Below, piece by piece: positions 1 to 8,385 of a stretch of DNA of 64,000 nucleotides. The DNA comes from Nocardia brasiliensis IFM 10847 (GTDB lineage: Bacteria > Actinomycetota > Actinomycetes > Mycobacteriales > Mycobacteriaceae), in NCBI RefSeq assembly GCF_000710915.1, contig NZ_BAUA01000174.1:1-64000 (forward strand). The letters run 5' to 3'. The translations under genes and the position numbers were made by a program. The first letter of the stretch is position 1. Each line of letters starts with the position of its first letter. The notes under the pieces were generated by a model, which had not been told where the DNA came from, made no database searches, and worked only from the letters and a program-made list of their open reading frames with translations.

Positions 1-887
1 TTCTCCTTGTCCGCGCGCCCGCTGAGGCGTTCCACCCCGCGGAGCAGGGCACTGTGATCGAGTCCGCCGTCGCCGTTCGCCTTGGCGGCGGCCACCAGCT
101 GAGCGACCAAGGCGCCCAACGGAACCACGATCCCGGCCTCGCGGGCCGCGGTCGTGACGATGCCCATGTCCTTGTGGTGCAGATCGATTCGGAAACCGGG
201 CTCGAAGGTGCGCGAGAGCATGTTGTCCTTCTTCTGCTCGAGCACCTTCGATCCGGCCAGCCCGCCGCCGAGCACGCGCAGCGCCGCCTCGGTGTCCACG
301 CCGTACGCCTCGAGGAAGAGGACAGCCTCGGACAGGGCCTGGATGTTGGCGGCGACGATCAGCTGATTGGCCGCCTTCACAGTTTGGCCGCAGCCGTTGG
401 GGCCCACGTGCACGACGGTCTTGCCGACCACCTCGAGGATCGGTTGTGCCGCCGCGAAATCGGCCGGGTCGCCGCCGACCATGATGGACAGCGTGGCGCC
501 GACCGCGCCCGCTTCGCCGCCGGAGACGGGCGCGTCCAGTAGCCGGAAGCCTCGCTGCGCCGCCTGTTTCGCGAGTTCGACCGTGACATCGGGCCGGATG
601 CTGGAGAAGTCGATGATCAGCGCACCGCGTTCGGCGCTGTCGAACACGCCCTTCTCCCCGGCCAGCACGTCCTGCACGTCGGGGGAGTCGGGCACCATCA
701 CGCAGATCACCTCGGCGCCGTGCACGGCGTCGGCGATCGAGGTGGTGGCGCGTCCGCCCGCCGCGACGAGCGGCGCGGCCTTGTTGGTGCTGTGGTCGTA
801 AGCGGTCACCGAGTGACCGGCGGTGGCGAGGTGAACGGCCATGGGGCTGCCCATGATGCCGAGTCCGATGAAAGCGATTGTGCTCAT
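1..887 (-). CDS. glxR: 2-hydroxy-3-oxopropionate (tartronate semialdehyde) reductase, 3' end cut by window
   Basis: Beta-hydroxyacid dehydrogenase that reduces tartronate semialdehyde to glycerate with NAD(P)H in glyoxylate catabolism. The N-terminus is a Rossmann fold with the family signature FIGLGIMGSPMA (residues 5-16). The substrate-binding motif DAPVSGGEAGA and the catalytic-lysine region KAANQLIVAAN follow. About 295 residues are visible, close to the usual full length, so only a few C-terminal codons are missing. The ATG at 885-887 is preceded by AGGG. It lies 32 nt downstream of hyi on the same strand, so the two are probably co-transcribed. A glyoxylate carboligase gene would be the expected neighbour beyond position 1, but it is not in view. 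The family also contains other 3-hydroxyacid dehydrogenases; the neighbour makes tartronate semialdehyde the likeliest substrate. Confidence 0.88.
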   Translation of the reverse strand, partial: MSTIAFIGLGIMGSPMAVHLATAGHSVTAYDHSTNKAAPLVAAGGRATTSIADAVHGAEVICVMVPDSPDVQDVLAGEKGVFDSAERGALIIDFSSIRPDVTVELAKQAAQRGFRLLDAPVSGGEAGAVGATLSIMVGGDPADFAAAQPILEVVGKTVVHVGPNGCGQTVKAANQLIVAANIQALSEAVLFLEAYGVDTEAALRVLGGGLAGSKVLEQKKDNMLSRTFEPGFRIDLHHKDMGIVTTAAREAGIVVPLGALVAQLVAAAKANGDGGLDHSALLRGVERLSGRADKE

Positions 888-919
888 GCGATATCCCTGA
901 AGTCGGTGCGTGACAGTGG

Positions 920-1744
920 TTATGCGGTGGCGCCGCGGCGTTCGCGGGGCAGCCAGGCGAAGCTGTCGGCGGAGTCGCCGGACGGCTTGTATTCGAGTCC
1001 GACCCAGCCGCAGTAGCCGCCGGCCTCGAGCGCGCCGAGTTGCTGGTCGAGCGGCAGGTCGCCGGTGCCGGGTTCGTGCCTGCCGTTGTTGTCGGCGATC
1101 TGGACATGGGCGATGCGTGCGGTGTGCGCGGCGATCACCTTGTCCACGTCGTCACCGTTGACTGCCAGGTGATAGAGGTCGGCGAGCAAGGCGATATTCG
1201 TTGCGCCGGTAGCGGTTTGCACCCGGTCGAGTACCGCGAGCGCATCCGCCGCGGTGCGCAGCGGGTACCGGGTCGCGCCGCTGACCGGCTCGATCAGCAC
1301 GGTCCCGCCGATCCGAGCCGCGGCCGCGGCGGCCAGCGCGAGATTCTCGGTCGCCGCCGCGTCCTGTTCGTCGGCGGACGACTCGTCGACGCGATTGCCG
1401 TAGAGCGCGTTGAACATTCGGCAGCCGAGGCGTTCGCCGATCGCGAGGGTGGCGTCGATGTTGTCGCGGAACTCGGCGGACCTGGCGGGCCAGGACACCA
1501 GGCCGCGGTCGCCGAGCGGCATGTTGCCGGCCGCGAAGTTCAGGCCGACCAGCGCCACGCCCGCATCGGCGATCGCGGCGACGAACGCGTCGGCTTCCCG
1601 GTCGCCGGGTACGGCGCCGTCGAACGGCCACCAGAACTCGACCGCGTCGAACCCGGCGGCCCGGACCGCCGCGGGCCGTTCGAGGAGGGGCAGTTCGGTG
1701 AACAGGAGTGAGCAGTTGACGGCGTAGCGCAGCGAGTGACCCAC
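920..1744 (-). CDS. hyi: hydroxypyruvate isomerase
   Basis: TIM-barrel (AP endonuclease 2-like) isomerase interconverting hydroxypyruvate and tartronate semialdehyde. Recognisable segments are FDAVEFWWPF near the N-terminus, LNFAAGNMPLGDRG, the metal/active-site region IEPVSGATRYPL, LLADLYHLAVNGDD and the C-terminal WVGLEYKPSGDS. I chose the GTG at 1742-1744 (274 residues) because GGAGG lies five bases upstream; an in-frame TTG at 1754-1756 overlaps that ribosome site and is less likely. It is the first gene of a minus-strand pair with the reductase and is divergent from an iclR gene. The promoter region carries two IclR-type palindromes, so induction by glyoxylate or allantoin-type intermediates is a reasonable inference. 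Confidence 0.88.
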   Translation of the reverse strand: MGHSLRYAVNCSLLFTELPLLERPAAVRAAGFDAVEFWWPFDGAVPGDREADAFVAAIADAGVALVGLNFAAGNMPLGDRGLVSWPARSAEFRDNIDATLAIGERLGCRMFNALYGNRVDESSADEQDAAATENLALAAAAAARIGGTVLIEPVSGATRYPLRTAADALAVLDRVQTATGATNIALLADLYHLAVNGDDVDKVIAAHTARIAHVQIADNNGRHEPGTGDLPLDQQLGALEAGGYCGWVGLEYKPSGDSADSFAWLPRERRGATA

Positions 1745-1760
1745 GGATACCTCCAATAAA

Positions 1761-1775
1761 TTCCGCGATACGGAA
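1761..1775. promoter_or_regulatory. IclR-type operator, perfect palindrome upstream of hyi
   Basis: TTCCG-CGATA-CGGAA is a perfect 5-bp inverted repeat with a 5-base spacer, 17 bp before the hyi GTG. The same arms recur in front of the divergent iclR gene, which points to binding by that regulator. Confidence 0.7.
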
Positions 1776-1781
1776 AAGAAC

Positions 1782-1796
1782 TTCTGTTATGCGGAA
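1782..1796. promoter_or_regulatory. second, degenerate IclR-type operator
   Basis: TTCTG-TTATG-CGGAA matches the neighbouring palindrome at 9 of 10 arm positions and lies 21 bp from it, about two helical turns, so it sits on the same DNA face. IclR proteins often bind tandem sites as tetramers. Confidence 0.5.
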
Positions 1797-1880
1797 TATG
1801 CTAGAAGTCCGGCTCGGGCCTCGTCAAGGAAAGTGCGCAGCGTTCGGCGGGTCTCGGACGGCCGACTGGCCTCGGTAGAC

Positions 1881-1895
1881 TTCCGCCATCCGGAA
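1881..1895. promoter_or_regulatory. IclR-type operator, perfect palindrome upstream of iclR
   Basis: TTCCG-CCATC-CGGAA has the same arms as the site at 1761-1775 and ends 16 bp before the regulator's GTG. This position suggests autorepression. Confidence 0.68.
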
Positions 1896-1911
1896 AGATG
1901 GAGGTGGCCCG

Positions 1912-2676
1912 GTGACCGCAGCGAGCGAAGCCAGAGGACGGACCGGCGGCGTCCAGTCCATCGAGCGCGCCTTCGGCCTGCTCGAGACCATGGCCGACGA
2001 GGGCGGGATGATGGGCCTCTCGCAGCTCGCCACGGCGTCCGGTCTGCCGCTGCCGACCATTCATCGCCTGGTGCGCACGCTCGTCGACCTGGGATATCTG
2101 CGCCAGGAACCGTCGCGCCAGTACGTCCTCGGTCCGAAGCTGATCAAGCTCGGCGAGAGCTCGGCGCACATGCTGAGCGTCCGGGCGCGCCCGCAATTGG
2201 CCCGGCTCGTGGACGAACTCGGTGAGTCCGCGAACATGGCCATGCTCGACGGCGATCAGATCGTGTACGTCGCGCAAGTACCGTCGCGGCATTCGATGCG
2301 CATGTTCACCGAGGTGGGCCGTCGGGTGCTGCCGCACTGCACGGCGGTCGGCAAGGTGCTGCTGGCCGGCATGCCCGCCGAACAGACCCGAGAACTGTTG
2401 CAGCGCACCGGCATGCCGCGCTACACCGAGCACACCATCACCGATCCGGCCGAGTTCGCCGCGCAATTGGCGACCGCCGCGCAGCACGGCTACGCCATGG
2501 ACGAGGGCGAACAGGAACTCGGCGTGCGGTGCGTCGCCGTCGCGGTCCCCGACGCGCCCGCCCAGTTGGCCATCTCCGTTTCCGGTCCGGTGGGCCGGAT
2601 GTCCGAGGAACTCGTCGAGCGGGCGGTGCCGCTGCTCACCGAGGTCAGCCGGGCACTCTCGGCTGACCTGAGCTGA
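1912..2676 (+). CDS. IclR family transcriptional regulator (glyoxylate/allantoin-type)
   Basis: A 254-residue regulator with an N-terminal winged helix-turn-helix (roughly residues 15-75, including LSQLATASGLPLPTIHRLVR) and a C-terminal effector-binding domain with motifs such as VLPHCTAVGKVLLA and YAMDEGEQELGVRCVAVAV, typical of IclR/AllR proteins. The GTG at 1912 has GGAGG nine bases upstream. It is divergent from hyi and the reductase gene; both sides of the intergenic region carry copies of TTCCG-N5-CGGAA. It probably represses the glyoxylate genes and itself until an effector such as glyoxylate binds; the effector is inferred from context only. Confidence 0.88.
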   Translation: MTAASEARGRTGGVQSIERAFGLLETMADEGGMMGLSQLATASGLPLPTIHRLVRTLVDLGYLRQEPSRQYVLGPKLIKLGESSAHMLSVRARPQLARLVDELGESANMAMLDGDQIVYVAQVPSRHSMRMFTEVGRRVLPHCTAVGKVLLAGMPAEQTRELLQRTGMPRYTEHTITDPAEFAAQLATAAQHGYAMDEGEQELGVRCVAVAVPDAPAQLAISVSGPVGRMSEELVERAVPLLTEVSRALSADLS

Positions 2677-2758
2677 ATTTCGGATGCCCGCGCGCGGCGG
2701 TCGTTGTTAGCCTGCTTGCCTCAGCTTGCCTGTCCGAGCACGAAACCTAGGAGTCTCG

Positions 2759-5700
2759 GTGGTCCACGACGATCGGCCCGCGTCACCGTTCAGCGTCCTG
2801 CCGACGCGCCTCGACCTGCCCGCGGCCGAATCGTCGATCATCGAATGGTGGCGGGCGCAGCGCATTTTCGCGCGCAGCCTGGAGCGCACCGCGGACGGGC
2901 CGCGGTGGGGGTTCTACGAGGGCCCGCCCACGGCCAACGGGTCGCCGGGCGTGCATCACGTCGAAGCCCGGGTCTTCAAGGACGTCTTCCCGCGGTTCAA
3001 GACCATGAAGGGCTATTCGGTGCCGCGGCAAGCTGGTTGGGACTGCCACGGGCTGCCGGTCGAGCTGGCGGTGGAGAAGGAACTGGGCCTCAACGGGAAG
3101 CCGGAGATCGAGAAATTCGGCGTCGCCGAATTCAACGCGCGTTGCCGGGAATCGGTGCTGCGCCATGTCGGCGAGTTCGAGCGGATGACCGAACGCATGG
3201 GGTATTGGATCGATCTGGCACATCCGTACACCACCATGTCGCCGGAATACGTCGACAGCGTGTGGTGGTCGTTGCAGCGGATCTTCGAGCGCGGACTGCT
3301 CACCGAGGACTTCCGGGTGGCGCCGTACTGTCCCCGGTGCGGTACCACGCTGTCGGATCACGAACTGGCGCAAGGGTATGAGACCGTCACCGATCCGTCG
3401 GTCTACGTGCGCCTGCCGCTGGTGGATCCGGTGGCCGGCCTCGACGGTGTCGAGCTGCTGATCTGGACCACGACGCCGTGGACCCTGCCCGCCAATACCG
3501 CCGTCGCCGTCCATCCGGCGGTGAACTACGTGGTCGCGCGCACCGACGCCGGGACATTCCTTGTCGCCGAGACCCTTTCGGCCGCGGTGCTCGGGGATGG
3601 CGCGCAGCGGCTGGCCGAGGTGCCCGGCGCGGAGCTGGCCGGCCTGCGCTATCGCCCCGCCTTCGACCTGGTCGACATCCCGAACGCACATCGAATCGTG
3701 CTCGCCGACTACGTGACCACAGCGGACGGTACCGGTCTGGTTCATCAGGCTCCGGCGTTCGGCGCCGACGATCTCGTCGTCTGCCAGGCCAACGGGCTGC
3801 CACTGGTCAATCCGATCGAGTCCGACGGCCGGTTCTTCGGCGACCTGCCACTGATCGGCGGGCTGTTGTTCACCGACGCCGATCCGGTGCTGATCCAGGA
3901 ACTCCAGCGACGCGGACTGCTGTTCCGCCGCACCGATTTCGAGCACAGCTACCCGCACTGCTGGCGCTGCCACACCCGGCTCATGTACTACGCGCAGCCG
4001 TCCTGGTACATCCGGACCACCGCGGTGCGCGAGCAATTGCGGCACGAGAACGAGCGGACCAACTGGTTCCCGGAGACCATCAAGCACGGACGTTTCGGTA
4101 ACTGGCTCGACAACAACATCGACTGGGCTCTCTCCCGCAGTCGCTACTGGGGGACCCCACTTCCGTTGTGGCGCTGCGAGAACGGGCACGTGACCGCAGT
4201 CGGCTCGCGCGCCGAACTCGGCACTCTGGCGGGCGCCGACGTGTCGAGCATCGATCCGCACCGTCCGTACATCGACGCCGTGACCTTCGCCTGTCCGCAG
4301 TGCGCGACCACGGCCACCCGCGTGCCCGAGGTGATCGACGCTTGGTACGACTCGGGGTCGATGCCGTTCGCCGCCTTGGGCTATCCGCACGTCGAAGGCA
4401 GCGTCGCGGCGTTCCAGCGCAACTATCCGGCGCAGTACATCTGCGAGGCCATCGACCAGACGCGCGGCTGGTTCTACACCATGATGGCGGTGGGCACGGT
4501 GGTGTTCGATCGGTCCGCGTACGAGAACGTCGTGTGCCTCGGGCTCATCCTGGCCGAAGACGGCCGCAAGATGAGCAAGCACCTCGGCAACGTGCTCGCC
4601 CCGGTCCCGCTGATGGACGCGCACGGCGCCGACGCACTGCGCTGGTTCATGGCCTGCTCGGGTTCGCCGTGGTCGGCGCGCCGGGTCGGCCCCGGCCCGC
4701 TCGACGAGATCACGCGGCGTCTGCTGATGACGTACTGGAGCACCGCGTCCTTCTTCGCGCTCTACGCGAGCAACTCAGCGTGGCAACCGGATTCGGCACG
4801 CCCGGTGGCCGAGCGCCCGGTGCTCGACCGGTGGATTCTGGGTGAACTGCACACGCTCACCGCGGAAGTGGATGCCCGGCTCGAGTCCTACGACACGACC
4901 GGCGCCGGTCGTCTGCTCGCGGAATTCGTCGACGCGCTGTCGAACTGGTACGTGCGGCGCTCACGGCAACGATTCTGGGACGGCGAACAGGACGCCCTGT
5001 CCACGCTGTTCGAATGCCTCGAGGTCGGCACGCGGCTGCTGGCTCCGTTCATCCCGTTCCTCACCGAACGGGTGTGGCAAGACGTCGTGCGACCGGGCCT
5101 GCCGTCGGCCCCGGATTCGGTGCACCTCGCCGAATGGCCCGGTGCCGACCGGGCATTGATCGATCCGGTGCTGGCCGAGCAAGTACATACCGCGCAGGCG
5201 CTCGCGGAGGCAGGCCGGGCGGCGCGCAAGGCGAGCAAGGTGCGGGTGCGGCAACCGTTGGCGCGGGCGTTCGTCGGCCTGCCACCGGGCGCCGACCTGC
5301 CGCGCGAACTGCTCGACGACGTAGCGGACGAACTGAACGTCAAGAGCCTGCAACGGTTGCAGTCCGCGGCGACGGTGCTCGACATCGGGGTGAAGGCGAA
5401 CTTCCGGGCGCTGGGCAAGCGTTTCGGCAAGCAGACCCAGGCGGTGGCCGACGTGATCCACCGCGCGGACGCGGCCGAGCTGGTCACCCAACTGCGCGAC
5501 AACGGCTCGGCGACAGTGGATTTCGACGGCGTACCGGTCGTGCTCACCGCCGGCGATGTGCTCGTTTCCGAGCTGCCGCGCAGCGGCTGGGTGGTCGAAT
5601 CCCAGCGTGGTGTCACCATCGCGCTGGACACCGAGATCACCCCGGAACTCGCGGCCGAGGGAAGTGCCCGGGATGTGGTACGCGTCGTCCAGAACGCCCG

Positions 5701-5908
5701 GCGCGAAGCGGGCCTGGCGGTCGCCGACCGCATCGTGCTCACCGTCGCCGCGGCGGCCGAGGTGGCGCAGATCGTGCGTCAGCACGAAAACTTCATCGCG
5801 CGCGAGACGCTCGCGACCACCGTGGTATATGCGGATTCGGTCGAGGACGGATTCACCGGCACCGTCGGCACTTCCGCCGAGATCGCGGTGCGGGTCGAAC
5901 GGGTCTGA
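2759..5908 (+). CDS. ileS: isoleucyl-tRNA synthetase
   Basis: Class I aminoacyl-tRNA synthetase of 1049 residues that charges tRNA-Ile in the cytoplasm. The nucleotide-binding HIGH-type segment is GPPTANGSPGVHH (55-67) and the second signature is KMSKH (604-608). GWDCHGLPVELAVEKELG, the editing-domain segment WTTTPWTLPANTAV and the anticodon-binding C-terminal half are all present. This is the long actinobacterial/eukaryote-like class resembling Streptomyces IleS. The GTG at 2759 is favoured by AGGAG seven bases upstream; an in-frame TTG at 2726 lacks a good site. Only 82 nt separate it from iclR, so there is no space for the T-box leader that precedes ileS in several actinobacteria. It converges with the kinase gene, with one base between the stops. 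Confidence 0.95.
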   Translation: MVHDDRPASPFSVLPTRLDLPAAESSIIEWWRAQRIFARSLERTADGPRWGFYEGPPTANGSPGVHHVEARVFKDVFPRFKTMKGYSVPRQAGWDCHGLPVELAVEKELGLNGKPEIEKFGVAEFNARCRESVLRHVGEFERMTERMGYWIDLAHPYTTMSPEYVDSVWWSLQRIFERGLLTEDFRVAPYCPRCGTTLSDHELAQGYETVTDPSVYVRLPLVDPVAGLDGVELLIWTTTPWTLPANTAVAVHPAVNYVVARTDAGTFLVAETLSAAVLGDGAQRLAEVPGAELAGLRYRPAFDLVDIPNAHRIVLADYVTTADGTGLVHQAPAFGADDLVVCQANGLPLVNPIESDGRFFGDLPLIGGLLFTDADPVLIQELQRRGLLFRRTDFEHSYPHCWRCHTRLMYYAQPSWYIRTTAVREQLRHENERTNWFPETIKHGRFGNWLDNNIDWALSRSRYWGTPLPLWRCENGHVTAVGSRAELGTLAGADVSSIDPHRPYIDAVTFACPQCATTATRVPEVIDAWYDSGSMPFAALGYPHVEGSVAAFQRNYPAQYICEAIDQTRGWFYTMMAVGTVVFDRSAYENVVCLGLILAEDGRKMSKHLGNVLAPVPLMDAHGADALRWFMACSGSPWSARRVGPGPLDEITRRLLMTYWSTASFFALYASNSAWQPDSARPVAERPVLDRWILGELHTLTAEVDARLESYDTTGAGRLLAEFVDALSNWYVRRSRQRFWDGEQDALSTLFECLEVGTRLLAPFIPFLTERVWQDVVRPGLPSAPDSVHLAEWPGADRALIDPVLAEQVHTAQALAEAGRAARKASKVRVRQPLARAFVGLPPGADLPRELLDDVADELNVKSLQRLQSAATVLDIGVKANFRALGKRFGKQTQAVADVIHRADAAELVTQLRDNGSATVDFDGVPVVLTAGDVLVSELPRSGWVVESQRGVTIALDTEITPELAAEGSARDVVRVVQNARREAGLAVADRIVLTVAAAAEVAQIVRQHENFIARETLATTVVYADSVEDGFTGTVGTSAEIAVRVERV

Positions 5909-5909
5909 G

Positions 5910-7640
5910 CTAGAGGCGCGCCTCCTGCCGCAGCTGCGCGAACCACGAAACCTCGTTGGCCGAGGCCATGTTCGGGTCCGCGAGGCGATGGCGGACACCG
6001 GCGACGAAGCTGTCGGCGACCGCCTCGTCGCCCGCCGCCAGCAGCAGCGCGTAGCGGATGACGTGAGTGCGCTGGGGAGCGCGGCCGAAGCGGATGTCGA
6101 AACCGTACTGCTCGCCCAACTCGTCGGCGTGCTGCACGATATCGCGCCAATCGGCGTCGATCATCGGATAGTTCGAGCGGTGCGGACCGCTCAGGCTGCC
6201 GACCAACTGCCGGTCGTACAGGGACGTGACGACCTCGGCGGCGTCGAATGCCGTGGCGAGGCCGCACAGGTCGGCCACTGTGTCCACGGCGTGCCCCCGA
6301 TAGGTGAGTGCGGCGGTGGGGGCGAGCTTGGCGGTGAAATAGGTGGCGAGTTCTTCCGGACCCCAGCCGTCGCCGTAGGACTTCAGCTCGGCATACGAAT
6401 CACCGGTGCGGACATCGTCGACGAGCCAGTTGAGCAGCGCGGCACGGCCGCGACCGGCCAGCGCGCGGGCGGCGGGTTCCGGATAGCCCGCCATCGCGGC
6501 GCCGAGCGACGCGCTGTCGTGAAACGTGCCGACGCCGGGCAGTGCGAACGGCATCAGGGCCCGCCGCGCTCGGCTCGCGGGTTCCTCGGCGTTCGGCGCG
6601 GCGCGGTGCACCGCCGGGGCTTTCCCGGCGAGCCACGCCTCGACCTCGGTGAACCCCCAGCGTTGCCGCGGATCTCGGGTCAGCAGGCCGGTCAGCAGTC
6701 GCTGCCACCGGCTGCGCATCGCGGGCCGCAGCGCCAGGTCGTCCAAGGCGGCCAAGGAGATATCGCGGGTGTTCACCTCGGCGTCGATGGTGCTGTCCGC
6801 CAGCTGCCTGCCCGCGTCGTCCTCGAAGTAGCCGCGGCCGACGGGCACTCGGTAGAGCACCATGCCGACACTCCACCAGTCGTCCTCGACTCGCCAGCGT
6901 TGCGGCGCACCCGGTGCGCTGTAGGCGGCGGTGCCCTGACCGGTATTGGTGATCTTCGACCGGCCGCCCAGATCTACCGCGAGGCCGAAGTCGGCGAGCA
7001 CCAACTCCAGCGGCGAATCCGAACGCACCAGAATGTTGCGGGGATTCACGTCTCCGTGCACGAGTGTGCCGCCGTCCGGCCGCTGCAACGCGTGCAGCTT
7101 CGTCGCGAGCTGGCGCAGCACCTCCACCGCGAGATCCGCTGTGCCACCGTGCGGATCACGCTCCCGCAAGAAGCTGTCGAGCGAGCCGAACCGGCAGTAC
7201 TCCATCACCTCGAAATGGATGTCCAGGTCGCTGCCGCGCTCGAAGACGCGCACCGAATGTTCGGCCCGGAAGCTGTTCCGGTACTGCGGCGCCTCGAAAT
7301 CCACGCGGTAGCGGGGCACCTGGTGGAACAGCTTGATCGCGAAGTCGTGCCCGTTGGTGGCCCGGCACAGCCACACCGTCGCCTCGCCACCGCTGCCGAG
7401 CTTGCGCTGCACGGTGAATCGGGAAGCCAGCGCGGGCGGCAGCGGCTGGAACGCATCGTGCGGGCTGCTGTCGATCCGAGTCTGCGGCGCGGGCGGGCGC
7501 GGGGCGGTCTCGCTGTGCGCGGTGCTGCCGGGATCATCGAGCCGAGTCGGCGGCGCACTGGTGCCGGTGCGATCCAGTCGCGTCTGCGGTGCCCCCCGCC
7601 GACCGGAATCGGGGGCGTCCATGCGTGTTTCGTCAGCCAT
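5910..7640 (-). CDS. Ser/Thr protein kinase with N-terminal TxxD repeats
   Basis: A 576-residue cytoplasmic protein. Residues 1-60 are a disordered tail with four near-identical motifs, TRMD (T5), TRLD (T20), TRLD (T32) and TRID (T54). The Hanks-type kinase domain starts near 75: glycine loop LGSGGEATV (81-89), catalytic Lys103 in FAIK, catalytic loop HGDVNPRN (Asp197, with HGD in place of HRD), and ADFGLAVD (Asp217). A conserved but unrecognised C-terminal region of about 200 residues follows; no membrane segment is seen. The ATG at 7640 has GAAGGAG upstream and overlaps the phosphatase stop by 8 nt. It is the last gene of a 12-gene operon. pThr-x-x-Asp is a classical FHA-binding pattern, and an FHA protein is encoded two genes upstream. 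Confidence 0.85.
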   Translation of the reverse strand: MADETRMDAPDSGRRGAPQTRLDRTGTSAPPTRLDDPGSTAHSETAPRPPAPQTRIDSSPHDAFQPLPPALASRFTVQRKLGSGGEATVWLCRATNGHDFAIKLFHQVPRYRVDFEAPQYRNSFRAEHSVRVFERGSDLDIHFEVMEYCRFGSLDSFLRERDPHGGTADLAVEVLRQLATKLHALQRPDGGTLVHGDVNPRNILVRSDSPLELVLADFGLAVDLGGRSKITNTGQGTAAYSAPGAPQRWRVEDDWWSVGMVLYRVPVGRGYFEDDAGRQLADSTIDAEVNTRDISLAALDDLALRPAMRSRWQRLLTGLLTRDPRQRWGFTEVEAWLAGKAPAVHRAAPNAEEPASRARRALMPFALPGVGTFHDSASLGAAMAGYPEPAARALAGRGRAALLNWLVDDVRTGDSYAELKSYGDGWGPEELATYFTAKLAPTAALTYRGHAVDTVADLCGLATAFDAAEVVTSLYDRQLVGSLSGPHRSNYPMIDADWRDIVQHADELGEQYGFDIRFGRAPQRTHVIRYALLLAAGDEAVADSFVAGVRHRLADPNMASANEVSWFAQLRQEARL

Positions 7641-8385
7641 CGTCGTCTCCTTCGCCGTCACAGGCCACAACCTGCAGAACGGTCACGTTGTCGCCGCCGC
7701 CGCCCGCGATGGCCAGATCGCGGAGCTGTGCGGGCAGGTCGGCCGCGCCTGCCGCGAAGAGTCGTTCGATCGCTTCGGGTTTCGTGTAGTCGTCGAGGCC
7801 GTCCGTGCACAGCAGCATGCCGGGGTACGAAGGCAGGCGGCAGTCGAAGAACGCCGGATCGAGCAGGGTGCGCCGGCCGCCGCCGAGGGCCTGCTGTAAC
7901 CGATTCGATCGGGCCGCACGGTGATCCAGCGACAGCTGGGCCAGATAGCGACCTTCCAGCCGGTAGGCGCGCGAATCGCCGACGTTGAACACCAGCGCGG
8001 ATCCGTCCGGGTGCACGGTCACCCCCGCCACGGTGCAGCCCATGCCGCGCAGGTCGGCTCGTTGCTCGCCGAGGTCGTCGAGTGTCTCCGAGATCCGTTG
8101 CAGCAGCGCGCCGATGACGGCTCTGGTCTGTTCGGGCCCGGCCGACGCGGCGACCGTCGCAGGCGCGGTGAGGGATTCGCAGGCCAACCGGCTGGCGGTC
8201 GCGCCCCCGGCATGGCCGCCGAGCCCATCGCAGACGACGAGTGTGGTGGGGCGGTCGACGCGTAACTCGGTGGTGATCGGCGCGGGCATCGCGCCCTGCA
8301 ACGCCCAACCGCCCCAGCCCAGCGCGTCCTCGTTGTGCGCGCGGGTCAGTCCGCGGTGGGTCACCGCGGCGATCCGGATCCGCAT
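7633..8385 (-). CDS. PP2C-family Ser/Thr protein phosphatase
   Basis: A 250-residue metal-dependent phosphatase comprising only the catalytic domain. PP2C motifs in order are THRGLTRAHNEDA near the N-terminus, VVCDGLGGHAGG (metal-binding Asp and Gly), NVGDSRAYR, LLCTDGLDDY and the C-terminal GGGGDNVTVL. All metal-ligand aspartates seem present, so it should be active. The ATG at 8385 shares one base with the stop of the FHA gene (TGATG); longer reading upstream is coding for the FHA protein in another frame. It sits between the FHA and kinase genes, so it probably reverses phosphorylation by the adjacent kinase, including that of the kinase's own TxxD tail. Confidence 0.9.
   Translation of the reverse strand: MRIRIAAVTHRGLTRAHNEDALGWGGWALQGAMPAPITTELRVDRPTTLVVCDGLGGHAGGATASRLACESLTAPATVAASAGPEQTRAVIGALLQRISETLDDLGEQRADLRGMGCTVAGVTVHPDGSALVFNVGDSRAYRLEGRYLAQLSLDHRAARSNRLQQALGGGRRTLLDPAFFDCRLPSYPGMLLCTDGLDDYTKPEAIERLFAAGAADLPAQLRDLAIAGGGGDNVTVLQVVACDGEGDDDG

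Noticed and set aside
2783-4624. Long open frame (613 codons) on the minus strand inside ileS
   Set aside because: Arg/His/Gln-rich, no recognisable motif, antisense shadow of ileS typical of GC-rich coding DNA.
5556-7988. 810-codon plus-strand open frame opposite the kinase
   Set aside because: It starts inside ileS and runs antisense to a gene with clear kinase motifs; no protein-like features.
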